Source: Bacteroidota bacterium (lineage in GTDB: Bacteria > Bacteroidota > Ignavibacteria > Ignavibacteriales > Ignavibacteriaceae). Taken from it: 15,573 nt of DNA. Position numbers and translations under genes: made by a program. The stretch is taken from contig JAJYOQ010000046.1 in the NCBI GenBank assembly GCA_021796135.1, forward strand, positions 1 to 15,573, read 5' to 3'. Shown in pieces: positions 6,822 through 13,444 of the stretch; positions within the stretch are counted from its first letter, which is position 1, and every line of letters begins with the position of its first letter. The notes under the pieces were generated by a model that ran no database searches, was not told where the DNA came from, and worked only from the letters and a program-made list of their open reading frames with translations.

Positions 6822-9050
6822 TTAAAAAGGATGACTAGATTTTATGTTATTGAAGATATAGTTATAGTTTGAATAAGACCAATTAATTTTATTATAATTT
6901 TCTTTAAATATTGAATCATAATCCCAATTGTGATTATTCTTGACTGCCAGATCCGCTAATTTTAAAGCAGAATTTATTTCTAGATGTTCAAATAAGTATT
7001 CCGATATTTTATATATCGAATATACTTCTTGGAAATTTTTTGTATCCAAAGATCTGGAAAATATTTTTTTTATAAGATTAACATTTATATTCAAACTTGA
7101 TGCTAATTCCAATATCACCGGGATTGAGTAATAATTATATCTATTTTCATTAATATTTTTTAAGATCAGAAAACGGTCAAAATTAGTTCCGTTCAAATAT
7201 ACTTTTAATTTTGCAGGGTCGTTATTGAATGCTAACCTAATTTTTGCTTCTGAGATAAAGAAATAATTTGGATTTTCCCGGACAATTTTTTCATAGATGG
7301 AATCAGCTTCATTTGATAAACCGGAAATTGCGTAAATATCTGCTAATTTCATTTCAACATTATAGAAATATCCAGTATCCATATATTTTGGAATATTTGA
7401 TCGTAATAATTCAATTGCTTTGTTTGAATTATTTTCTTTTATGTAACTATCTGCCAGTCCGATTAAACTAGAATAGTTATTAGTTTGGTCATTTATGTTA
7501 TAAAAATATTTTTCAGCAGAATAATATTTTTTATTATTATACAATTGCCAGGCTATCTTAATTTGCTCAGCTACATATCGCGGACAATATTTATTAAAAA
7601 TTGATTTATACCCGAAGTAATAATGTGCTTCGTTGCTGCTGTGAGTAATATTTAATGAATCAAGGAAATTATAAAATCTACTTTGAGCTTTTAGAAACGG
7701 CAAATTGAATGATGCGTAAAAATTATTTGATGAATAATATTTTTTATATTTATTTATACCATAATTATCTATCAGATATTTAGAAAAAGAGCCCGCATAA
7801 ACATAAGATATTGATGATGCATTAGTGTAAAAAGTGTAACCGTCAAATAGACTTTGAAGATTTACTTTATAACCATTTTTATATGCAATGCCTGCCATGT
7901 AATAAATTGAATGTTCATCATAAAAAGGAGAAGCACTGACAGCAATTCCTTCTATTAAAGCAGGGTTTAATTTATAAGCAACTTTTAGAATGCCAACACC
8001 GAAGTTTGAAGATATGCAATGTGCTAATTCATGCTGTAAAGTTTCTTTATAATCATTTAGTGTTATATACGAGCATCCCTGCCAAGGTTTTGAAATATCA
8101 GCATTTGCCGTTCCGATTAATTTTTTTTTCTCCGCATTACTGTCAAATATATAAGAATTAATTTTCACTTTCTCTTTAACACCGAGTTTTTTTTCTAGTT
8201 GGGAGTAATAGAATTCATGAGTTAAGCAAAGTGATTTCTTTAAATTATCGTCTATTTGAGGCGGGAAATGAATAATAAAGTGCATTGTTTCAACTTTATT
8301 ATTTAATTTCTTATTTAATTTTGAAAATGAAGTTGAGAAATCAAGATCAGATGAAAAATAAACAAAAGCCATCGAAATTAGGAATAAAGAGGTCAAAAAT
8401 GCTATTCGCTTTAATTTACTAGATAAAATATTCTTTTTTAAAAGAATAAATAAAATTGTTCCAAAATAGATTAAATTAATTATGCGGTAAATGACCAAAT
8501 GTAAATTTATGCTGACATTTTCATCATATATAGTACCTGGGTAAAATGCAAATATAGGATTATAAAAATAAATTTGTGGATTTAAGTAAAATTCAAACAA
8601 TGGAATTGAAAGAATAATTAAAAATAAAAATAAAAAAATCAAAAGTTGGAAATGTTTATAAATATTTGCAGATATTATACCCAAAGAAGCACCAACTATA
8701 ACCGAAGGTAATGTAATTATTAAATAAAAGGAAGCTCCGTGCATTAACGGGCAATCCGAAGTAAAAAAAGAGTGTATAATCGAGATTAATGCTGGGAATA
8801 TTAAAAATAATATATATGCGAAAGAAATTTTTTTAAGGATAAATTTATGGCTACCTCCATTATTTTTCTTATAAAAAAGAATAAAATATATCCCACTAAG
8901 AAATGTTAATAGGATAGCATTTATAAAAGAGAATTCAAAACTGAAAAATTTAGTTAATGGTATAAATTGTAAATAAATATTTGCTGTCATAATTATGAGC
9001 AAATAAACAAGCAAATAATTATTTTTTCTAATAAAATTTAAGAATTGCAC
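6822..9050 (-). CDS. Polytopic membrane protein with external HExxH gluzincin-type peptidase domain and repeat-rich C-terminus
   Basis: This 742-residue protein is not assignable to a named family member. About seven hydrophobic segments fill residues 10-233 (about 11-30, 40-60, 75-97, 107-130, 134-152, 185-204, 214-232). Lys-rich loops at 61-74 and 205-215 put the N-terminus inside and everything after residue 233 in the periplasm. The external part contains His340-Glu-Leu-Ala-His344 and, 23 residues later, ALIEGIA with Glu367, the zinc-ligand arrangement of Peptidase-MA-like gluzincins. From about 490 on, helical TPR-like units are visible (LADSYIKENNSNKAIELL, LADIYAISGLSNEADSIY). It starts with GTG (9048-9050), 2 nt after the murA stop; GAGGGAAG lies upstream at long spacing (12 nt). 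The next Met (residue 21) would cut the first helix, so GTG is preferred. Substrate unknown; position next to murA suggests an envelope role. Confidence 0.8.
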   Translation of the reverse strand: MQFLNFIRKNNYLLVYLLIIMTANIYLQFIPLTKFFSFEFSFINAILLTFLSGIYFILFYKKNNGGSHKFILKKISFAYILFLIFPALISIIHSFFTSDCPLMHGASFYLIITLPSVIVGASLGIISANIYKHFQLLIFLFLFLIILSIPLFEFYLNPQIYFYNPIFAFYPGTIYDENVSINLHLVIYRIINLIYFGTILFILLKKNILSSKLKRIAFLTSLFLISMAFVYFSSDLDFSTSFSKLNKKLNNKVETMHFIIHFPPQIDDNLKKSLCLTHEFYYSQLEKKLGVKEKVKINSYIFDSNAEKKKLIGTANADISKPWQGCSYITLNDYKETLQHELAHCISSNFGVGILKVAYKLNPALIEGIAVSASPFYDEHSIYYMAGIAYKNGYKVNLQSLFDGYTFYTNASSISYVYAGSFSKYLIDNYGINKYKKYYSSNNFYASFNLPFLKAQSRFYNFLDSLNITHSSNEAHYYFGYKSIFNKYCPRYVAEQIKIAWQLYNNKKYYSAEKYFYNINDQTNNYSSLIGLADSYIKENNSNKAIELLRSNIPKYMDTGYFYNVEMKLADIYAISGLSNEADSIYEKIVRENPNYFFISEAKIRLAFNNDPAKLKVYLNGTNFDRFLILKNINENRYNYYSIPVILELASSLNINVNLIKKIFSRSLDTKNFQEVYSIYKISEYLFEHLEINSALKLADLAVKNNHNWDYDSIFKENYNKINWSYSNYNYIFNNIKSSHPF

Positions 9051-9052
9051 AA

Positions 9053-10318
9053 TTAATATTCACTTCCCTCAATTCTTTGAATATCTGCGCCCAATGTTTT
9101 TAGTTTTTCTTCAATCTTTTGATAACCTCTATCAAGATGATAAACTCTAAGAACTTCAGTAGTTCCTTCAGCAGCAAGTCCGGCTAGGACTAGACTTGCA
9201 CTAGCTCTTAAATCTGTGGACATTACTTTGGCTCCTAGCAATTTATTGACTCCCTTAATAACAGCTCTGTTTTCAAAAACACTTATATTAGCACCGAGAC
9301 GAAGTAATTCAGGTACATGCTTAAATCTGTCTAGATATATAGTATCGGTAACCGTAGAAGTTCCGCTTGCAATAGACATAAATGCAGTCCATTGAGCCTG
9401 CATATCTGTCGGGAAACCTGGATAAATGGCTGTAGTAACATCTACTGGTTTCAAATCAAGATTAGAACATTCCATTGAGATATTATTTTTTAACATATTC
9501 ATTGTACATCCTGCATCTTCTAGCTTTGCAATTACAGATTCTATAAGTTTATGAGGAAAATTTGAAAGTGTTATATTTCCTTTTGTAATTGCTGCGGCAA
9601 TAAGTAATGTACCTGCTTCTATTCTATCAGGAATTGTTTCAATCTTAGTTGGTTTTAATTCCTCTACGCCTTCAATTTCAATTGTGGAGCTGCCCATTCC
9701 GGTTATTTTAGCACCCATCTTTATAAGAAAATCAGCTAAATTCGTAATCTCTGGTTCCATAGCTGCATTATTTATTATAGTACTTCCTTTAGCTAAGACT
9801 GCAGCCATCATTATATTACCAGTAGCGCCGACAGATGAGATATCAAAATTTATTTTAGCTCCTGTTAATCTTTTAGTTTTTGCAATTATATAACCTTCAG
9901 CTAAATCAATTTCAGCACCGAGTTTTTTAAGGCCTTCCAGATGAAGATTTATGGGTCGTGGACCCCAAGCACAGCCTCCCGGTAATGAAACTTTTGCATT
10001 CCCAAATCTTGTCAATAAAGGTCCTAAGACATACACCGAAGCTCTCATTTTTTTTACATGTTCGTATGGAGCGTCTTGGCTTATTATATTTTCAGAATTA
10101 ACTTTTAGTTTATAATTTTCAAAAGAGCTTTCAACGCCAAGATGATTTAGTAATTTCAGCATTGTAAAAACGTCATTAAGCTTAGGTGTATTTTCTAATG
10201 TTGATACTCCTGAAACCAGCAAACAGGCAGGCAATAATGCTAATGACGCATTTTTTGCCCCACTAATTTCAACGGAACCATTTAATTTATTTCCACCATT
10301 TATGATAAACTTATCCAA
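9053..10318 (-). CDS. murA: UDP-N-acetylglucosamine 1-carboxyvinyltransferase
   Basis: This 421-residue MurA catalyses the first committed step of peptidoglycan synthesis in the cytoplasm, transferring enolpyruvate from phosphoenolpyruvate to UDP-GlcNAc. Length matches the family (about 420). Landmarks: SGAKNA with the substrate-contacting Lys22; the active-site loop LPGGCAWGPRP with the nucleophile Cys116, the residue alkylated by fosfomycin; DRIEAGT (231-237); and the catalytic Asp305 in PTDMQAQ. The Cys at this position predicts fosfomycin sensitivity at the target level, unlike Asp-variant MurAs. The start is TTG at 10316-10318 with GAGG 5 nt upstream; no in-frame ATG lies near. Its 3' end is 2 nt from the start of the membrane peptidase gene, and the Ser/Thr kinase gene ends 34 nt upstream. 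That invites the idea of phosphorylation-linked control of wall synthesis. Confidence 0.96.
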   Translation of the reverse strand: MDKFIINGGNKLNGSVEISGAKNASLALLPACLLVSGVSTLENTPKLNDVFTMLKLLNHLGVESSFENYKLKVNSENIISQDAPYEHVKKMRASVYVLGPLLTRFGNAKVSLPGGCAWGPRPINLHLEGLKKLGAEIDLAEGYIIAKTKRLTGAKINFDISSVGATGNIMMAAVLAKGSTIINNAAMEPEITNLADFLIKMGAKITGMGSSTIEIEGVEELKPTKIETIPDRIEAGTLLIAAAITKGNITLSNFPHKLIESVIAKLEDAGCTMNMLKNNISMECSNLDLKPVDVTTAIYPGFPTDMQAQWTAFMSIASGTSTVTDTIYLDRFKHVPELLRLGANISVFENRAVIKGVNKLLGAKVMSTDLRASASLVLAGLAAEGTTEVLRVYHLDRGYQKIEEKLKTLGADIQRIEGSEY

Positions 10319-10327
10319 ATTATCCTC
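10316..10327 (-). promoter_or_regulatory. Ribosome-binding site and TTG start of murA
   Basis: On the minus strand GAGG (10324-10327) is followed by 5 nt and then TTG at 10316-10318, opening MDKFIINGG, a normal MurA N-terminus. The ATG visible just upstream at 10329 is in another frame, so TTG is the start. Confidence 0.75.
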
Positions 10328-10352
10328 ATTAACCTTTTTTGATAAAAAATTT

Positions 10353-11210
10353 CTATTTATTATTCATTAATATTGTGCCATTACTGCCGACTACAAATAT
10401 TTTTTTCGATGGAGTTTCTGCTACAGAAGTTAAAGAAGCATAATTTCCGCTATAACTAATTGTCCAATTTAGACCGCCATCTATTGTAGTAAGAATAGTT
10501 CCTTTATCACCCAAAATTATTCCATTATTAGCATCCAACGCATCAATATCATAAAGTCCGGAAATAGTATTTGATGGAATGATTTTCCAATTATTGCCTC
10601 CATTATCTGTTCTGGAAATTGTGCCATTACCACCAACAATAATTCCAATTTTGTCATTAAAAAACTTTATTTTCCTCAAGTATTGATCATTAATCCTATT
10701 ATCCTCAGACCAATTATTTCCCTGATCAACAGTTTGCATTATTTCTCCATCCCAACCAACAATGAAACCTTTTTGATCATTAATAAAATCTATATCGTAC
10801 AAAATTTCATTTGAAGGAGAATTTATTTGAGACCAATTTGCACCTGCATCATAAGTTTTAAAGATGGTTCCATTTGCCCCTATTATAAATCCCGTTCTAT
10901 TATCACTTAAGAAATAAACCTTGAATAATGCCTCTGAAGTTAAATTAGAATGCTTTGCCCAGGTTTTTCCTCCATCATTAGTTGTTAATAGTGCACCGTT
11001 ACTTCCGACAATAAATCCATTTAAAGTATTTACAAAGGTAATATCATAAAGATTAATTGTAGAAGAATCGCTTATTATATTCCATATTATTCCGCCGTCA
11101 GTTGTTTCAATTATAGATCCGCTATTTCCGCAGATAAATCCTAATGAATCGTTTAAAAAGTAAACTGAATTAAGAGTATTGCTAACCGGGCATTGAATCT
11201 GACGCCATTT
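10353..11210 (-). repeat. Seven tandem ~41-residue propeller repeats inside the kinase gene
   Basis: Within the kinase's external region the pattern G-x-x-G, then T-x-D-G-G-x-x-W, recurs every 41 residues (42 once), seven times. The first Trp is at residue 352 and the last unit ends at the C-terminus after GSNGTILMNNK. The repeats are degenerate in DNA (no identical units seen), so they are old protein repeats rather than recent DNA duplications. The split first and last units suggest circular ('velcro') closure of a propeller. Confidence 0.85.
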
Positions 11211-12260
11211 TGAAAATTTAGTCTGGATTGACCGAGAATCCAATAAATTACTATTCAGGAATTGATCATTATTTGATTTTTTCCAGAAATCTTCTATTGT
11301 ACTATAGACAAAATAAAATAACCCACTTATGAATACTATAAAAATTAGTGTGTATATGTAGGATCGAACCTTAATATTATGTTTTTTACTATCTTTAGAC
11401 TTTTTTTCAATTTTCGCTGTATTTTTTGTCTGAACAGAAGTCATTTTCAGATAAAGTTTATTCAAGTCATCCTGAAATTCTTCGCAATTTTGATATCTTT
11501 TATTAAGTGATTTATTAAGAGATTTGTTTATAATTAAATCAATTTCATTTGAAAAACCTCCGACAACATCATAGATTTTTGGGGGATTTTTCTTTAGATG
11601 CCCTTCCATTATTTCAAATTCTGTGTTAGAGTCAAAGGGTGTTTTACCAGCAAGCATTTCATAAAATGTTATTCCGATTGAATAAATATCACTTTGATTG
11701 GTGAGGTCAACTGCCTTTATTTGTTCAGGACTCATGTAAAGAATAGTACCAATTTTAGTTCCAGTTTTAGTAATTCCTTTAGATTCATTTATAGATTTTG
11801 AAATTCCAAAATCCATGATTTTAACTACGCCTTCCGGTGTAATTATAATATTTGAAGGTTTAATATCACGATGCACAAAACCTTTTGAGTGAGCATAACC
11901 CGCTCCTTCTAATATTTGTTTAATAATTTGAATTGCTTCTTTAAGATTTAATCTGCTTTTCTTTTGAATTATATTTTCTAAGGTTTCCCCTTCAACAAAC
12001 TCCATTACTATCCCTAACATGTTTCTCTCTTCGGTAAATCCATAAACGGGAACAATATTAGGATGATTGAGTTTAGCCTGGTTTTTTGCCTCTCTTTTAA
12101 ACCTAGAAATGAACTGGGGATTGTTTTGTGCTTCTTTACTAAGGATTTTGACGGCGACATATCTTTCAAGTTTTAGATCAAAGGCTTTGTAAACTATACC
12201 CATTCCGCCTTCGCCCAAAACAGAAACTATTTTATAATGTTCTATAACATTGCCAGTCAT
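10353..12260 (-). CDS. Membrane Ser/Thr protein kinase with external seven-repeat Ycf48/BNR-like propeller
   Basis: A 635-residue transmembrane Hanks-type kinase. The cytoplasmic catalytic domain (about 9-270) is complete: glycine loop GEGGMG (16-21), Lys38 in VAVK, HRDIKPSN (130-137) with catalytic Asp132, DFG (150-152) and SPEQ (177-180). A Lys-rich juxtamembrane linker (about 275-298) precedes one helix (301-320). The outer part (about 350-635) holds seven repeats of about 41 residues. Their turns are at 378 GNSG, 419 GSNG, 461 GANG, 502 GWDG, 543 GGNG, 584 GDKG and 625 GSNG, with Trp at 352, 393, 434, 476, 517, 558 and 599. This spacing predicts a closed seven-bladed beta-propeller of the Ycf48 / BNR-Asp-box type, here in the place of the PASTA repeats of other bacterial kinases. 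The ATG abuts the phosphatase stop (TAAATG) with GGAG 5 nt upstream. The sensed ligand is unknown. Confidence 0.92.
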   Translation of the reverse strand: MTGNVIEHYKIVSVLGEGGMGIVYKAFDLKLERYVAVKILSKEAQNNPQFISRFKREAKNQAKLNHPNIVPVYGFTEERNMLGIVMEFVEGETLENIIQKKSRLNLKEAIQIIKQILEGAGYAHSKGFVHRDIKPSNIIITPEGVVKIMDFGISKSINESKGITKTGTKIGTILYMSPEQIKAVDLTNQSDIYSIGITFYEMLAGKTPFDSNTEFEIMEGHLKKNPPKIYDVVGGFSNEIDLIINKSLNKSLNKRYQNCEEFQDDLNKLYLKMTSVQTKNTAKIEKKSKDSKKHNIKVRSYIYTLIFIVFISGLFYFVYSTIEDFWKKSNNDQFLNSNLLDSRSIQTKFSKWRQIQCPVSNTLNSVYFLNDSLGFICGNSGSIIETTDGGIIWNIISDSSTINLYDITFVNTLNGFIVGSNGALLTTNDGGKTWAKHSNLTSEALFKVYFLSDNRTGFIIGANGTIFKTYDAGANWSQINSPSNEILYDIDFINDQKGFIVGWDGEIMQTVDQGNNWSEDNRINDQYLRKIKFFNDKIGIIVGGNGTISRTDNGGNNWKIIPSNTISGLYDIDALDANNGIILGDKGTILTTIDGGLNWTISYSGNYASLTSVAETPSKKIFVVGSNGTILMNNK

Positions 12261-12992
12261 TTATTCTCCGATCGAAATAATAATAAAAGAAAAATTATCC
12301 GGCGCTCCTCTTTCAATTATAATATTAAATAGAATCTCTGAAATAACATCAAGGTCAGTATTTCTTAAAATATCTTGAAGCTCTTCATCATTAATAACTG
12401 CAGTAACACCATCAGAACATAAGAAATATTTATTCTGTTCATTATTGTCATTCCTTTGTTTGCTTAGATCAATTTCTATATCCTGCTGTTCTCCGACTGC
12501 ACGCATTATAATATTTTTATTGGGGTGATTTTCTGCTTCCTTTAAAGTTAAGTAACCTTCATCGAGAAGTTTTTGTACTAGTGAATGATCTTTAGTTATT
12601 TTTTGAATTTTATTATTCTTTAAGAAATATATTCTTGAATCTCCCACATGCCCCCAATAAGCTGAGTCATCTTTCAAGAATAAAACCTCGGCAGTAGTAG
12701 CCATACCCTTATATTCAAAATTCGATAATGATTTTTCATAGACAGCTTTATTAGCATCTAAAATAGATATACGTATTTTCTCAAGCCAATCTATATCATT
12801 AGATAATTCATTGAAATCATTAATAATGGTTTCTATCGCAAGATTTGAGGCAACTTCTCCTGCTTTATTCCCGCCTAAACCATCACATACAATAGCTAGC
12901 AATCCACCTTCAATTTCTGCAATGCCAATGGCATCTTCATTGTCGAATCTTTTTAGTCCAACTTCAGACCTAGATAAATACGAATATTTCAT
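12261..12992 (-). CDS. PP2C-family Ser/Thr protein phosphatase
   Basis: This 243-residue single-domain soluble phosphatase has the usual length of bacterial PrpC/Stp1-type enzymes. Metal-binding motifs are complete: the N-terminal R-x-x-NED (15-20), VCDGLGG with Asp37-Gly38, GHVGDSR with Asp118, LCSDGV with Asp194, and GAPDN with Asp232. Conserved MATTAEVLF and DHSLV segments are also present. It should dephosphorylate Ser/Thr residues on the adjacent kinase and its substrates, Mn/Mg-dependent, in the cytoplasm. It is the first gene of the minus-strand string, and its TAA abuts the kinase ATG, so the two are almost certainly produced together as an opposing pair. No Shine-Dalgarno motif is visible before its ATG (upstream is only A and T); leaderless or A/T-driven initiation is possible. 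Confidence 0.95.
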   Translation of the reverse strand: MKYSYLSRSEVGLKRFDNEDAIGIAEIEGGLLAIVCDGLGGNKAGEVASNLAIETIINDFNELSNDIDWLEKIRISILDANKAVYEKSLSNFEYKGMATTAEVLFLKDDSAYWGHVGDSRIYFLKNNKIQKITKDHSLVQKLLDEGYLTLKEAENHPNKNIIMRAVGEQQDIEIDLSKQRNDNNEQNKYFLCSDGVTAVINDEELQDILRNTDLDVISEILFNIIIERGAPDNFSFIIISIGE

Positions 12993-13321
12993 AAAATAAT
13001 AAATTTTAATAGATTATTGATTAATATGGAAAGTAAAGATAATTACTTTAATTTTTAAATGCTTAATAATTGATTGACAGGATAAAAATTCTAAATCATC
13101 TTCATTTAATATTAAAATTAAGGTCTTTTCAATATAATAAACAATGTTCAAGCAAATATGATTATTAACACATATTTTAGATAAAGTCTATCTGAAACAT
13201 TTAAAAATCAAGAAAACTTATCTTTTGTTTTGAATGAAAAATGCTTTAATTTTAAAAGATTATTAATAAATCTCTATAATAAAGATAAAATTCTTTAATA
13301 AAGGTTTTTTTAACAATTAAT
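12993..13321. other. Divergent, AT-rich intergenic region with small inverted repeats
   Basis: This is 329 nt between the phosphatase gene (leftward) and tRNA-Leu (rightward) with no credible gene; the longest frames are about ten codons. It must contain the promoters for both directions. Three short inverted repeats are visible: AAAGTAA/TTACTTT (13030-13036 and 13043-13049), AAATATG/CATATTT (13154-13160 and 13171-13177) and AGATA/TATCT around 13179-13193. In such AT-rich DNA some are expected by chance. A consensus -10 box for the tRNA side is listed separately. No reliable promoter was found on the phosphatase side. Confidence 0.55.
13275..13280 (+). promoter_or_regulatory. Possible -10 box for tRNA-Leu / tig
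   Basis: A perfect TATAAT lies 41 nt before the tRNA. The hexamer 17 nt upstream (TTAAAA, 13252-13257) is a poor -35. In DNA this AT-rich the hexamer alone is weak evidence. Confidence 0.3.
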
Positions 13322-13405
13322 GCGAGAATGGCGGAATTTGGTAGACGCGCTAGACTTAGGATCTAGTACCTAACCGGTGTCGGGGTTCGAGTCCCCGTTC
13401 TCGCA
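13322..13405 (+). tRNA. tRNA-Leu (anticodon UAG)
   Basis: The cloverleaf can be folded by eye. The acceptor stem GCGAGAA (13322-13328) pairs perfectly with TTCTCGC (13398-13404), with discriminator A at 13405. The anticodon stem CTAGA/TCTAG (13350-13354 and 13362-13366) closes the loop CTTAGGA with anticodon TAG at 13357-13359. A long variable arm typical of class II tRNAs (Leu/Ser/Tyr) follows. The T arm is CGGGG/CCCCG around TTCGAGT (13381-13397). It reads CUA and, by wobble, other CUN leucine codons. No CCA is encoded (CTT follows), so the 3' end must be completed by a CCA-adding enzyme such as the one in this window. The tig start is 36 nt downstream, so co-transcription with tig-clpP is likely. 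Confidence 0.97.
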
Positions 13406-13431
13406 CTTAATCTACATTTTTTAAATTTAAT

Positions 13432-13444
13432 AGAGGCTAATTTG
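13432..13444 (+). promoter_or_regulatory. Ribosome-binding site and TTG start of tig
   Basis: AGAGG at 13432-13436 is followed by 5 nt and TTG at 13442-13444. This start gives MEFNINELS, which aligns with the usual trigger-factor N-terminus and places the GFRKGKAP ribosome-docking motif at the expected distance (residues 43-50). No in-frame ATG lies nearby. Confidence 0.75.

Noticed and set aside
6940..7471. Two plus-strand frames inside the membrane peptidase gene
   Set aside because: Antisense to the TPR-like region, short, without start signals or recognisable domains.
9684..9893. 69-codon plus-strand frame inside murA
   Set aside because: Hydrophobic shadow of conserved MurA codons; no start signal.
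10333..10352. T6/A6 inverted repeat between kinase and murA as a terminator
   Set aside because: Loop of about 3 nt, stem of only A-T pairs and no T-run after it on the minus strand; more likely plain homopolymer tracts, so kinase-murA read-through is expected.
12811..12999. 62-codon plus-strand frame opposite the phosphatase N-terminus
   Set aside because: Antisense to the conserved DGLGG metal-binding region; no ribosome-binding site.
13074..13079. Perfect TTGACA on the plus strand as a -35 box
   Set aside because: No TATAAT-like hexamer lies 15-19 nt downstream, and the tRNA is about 240 nt away.
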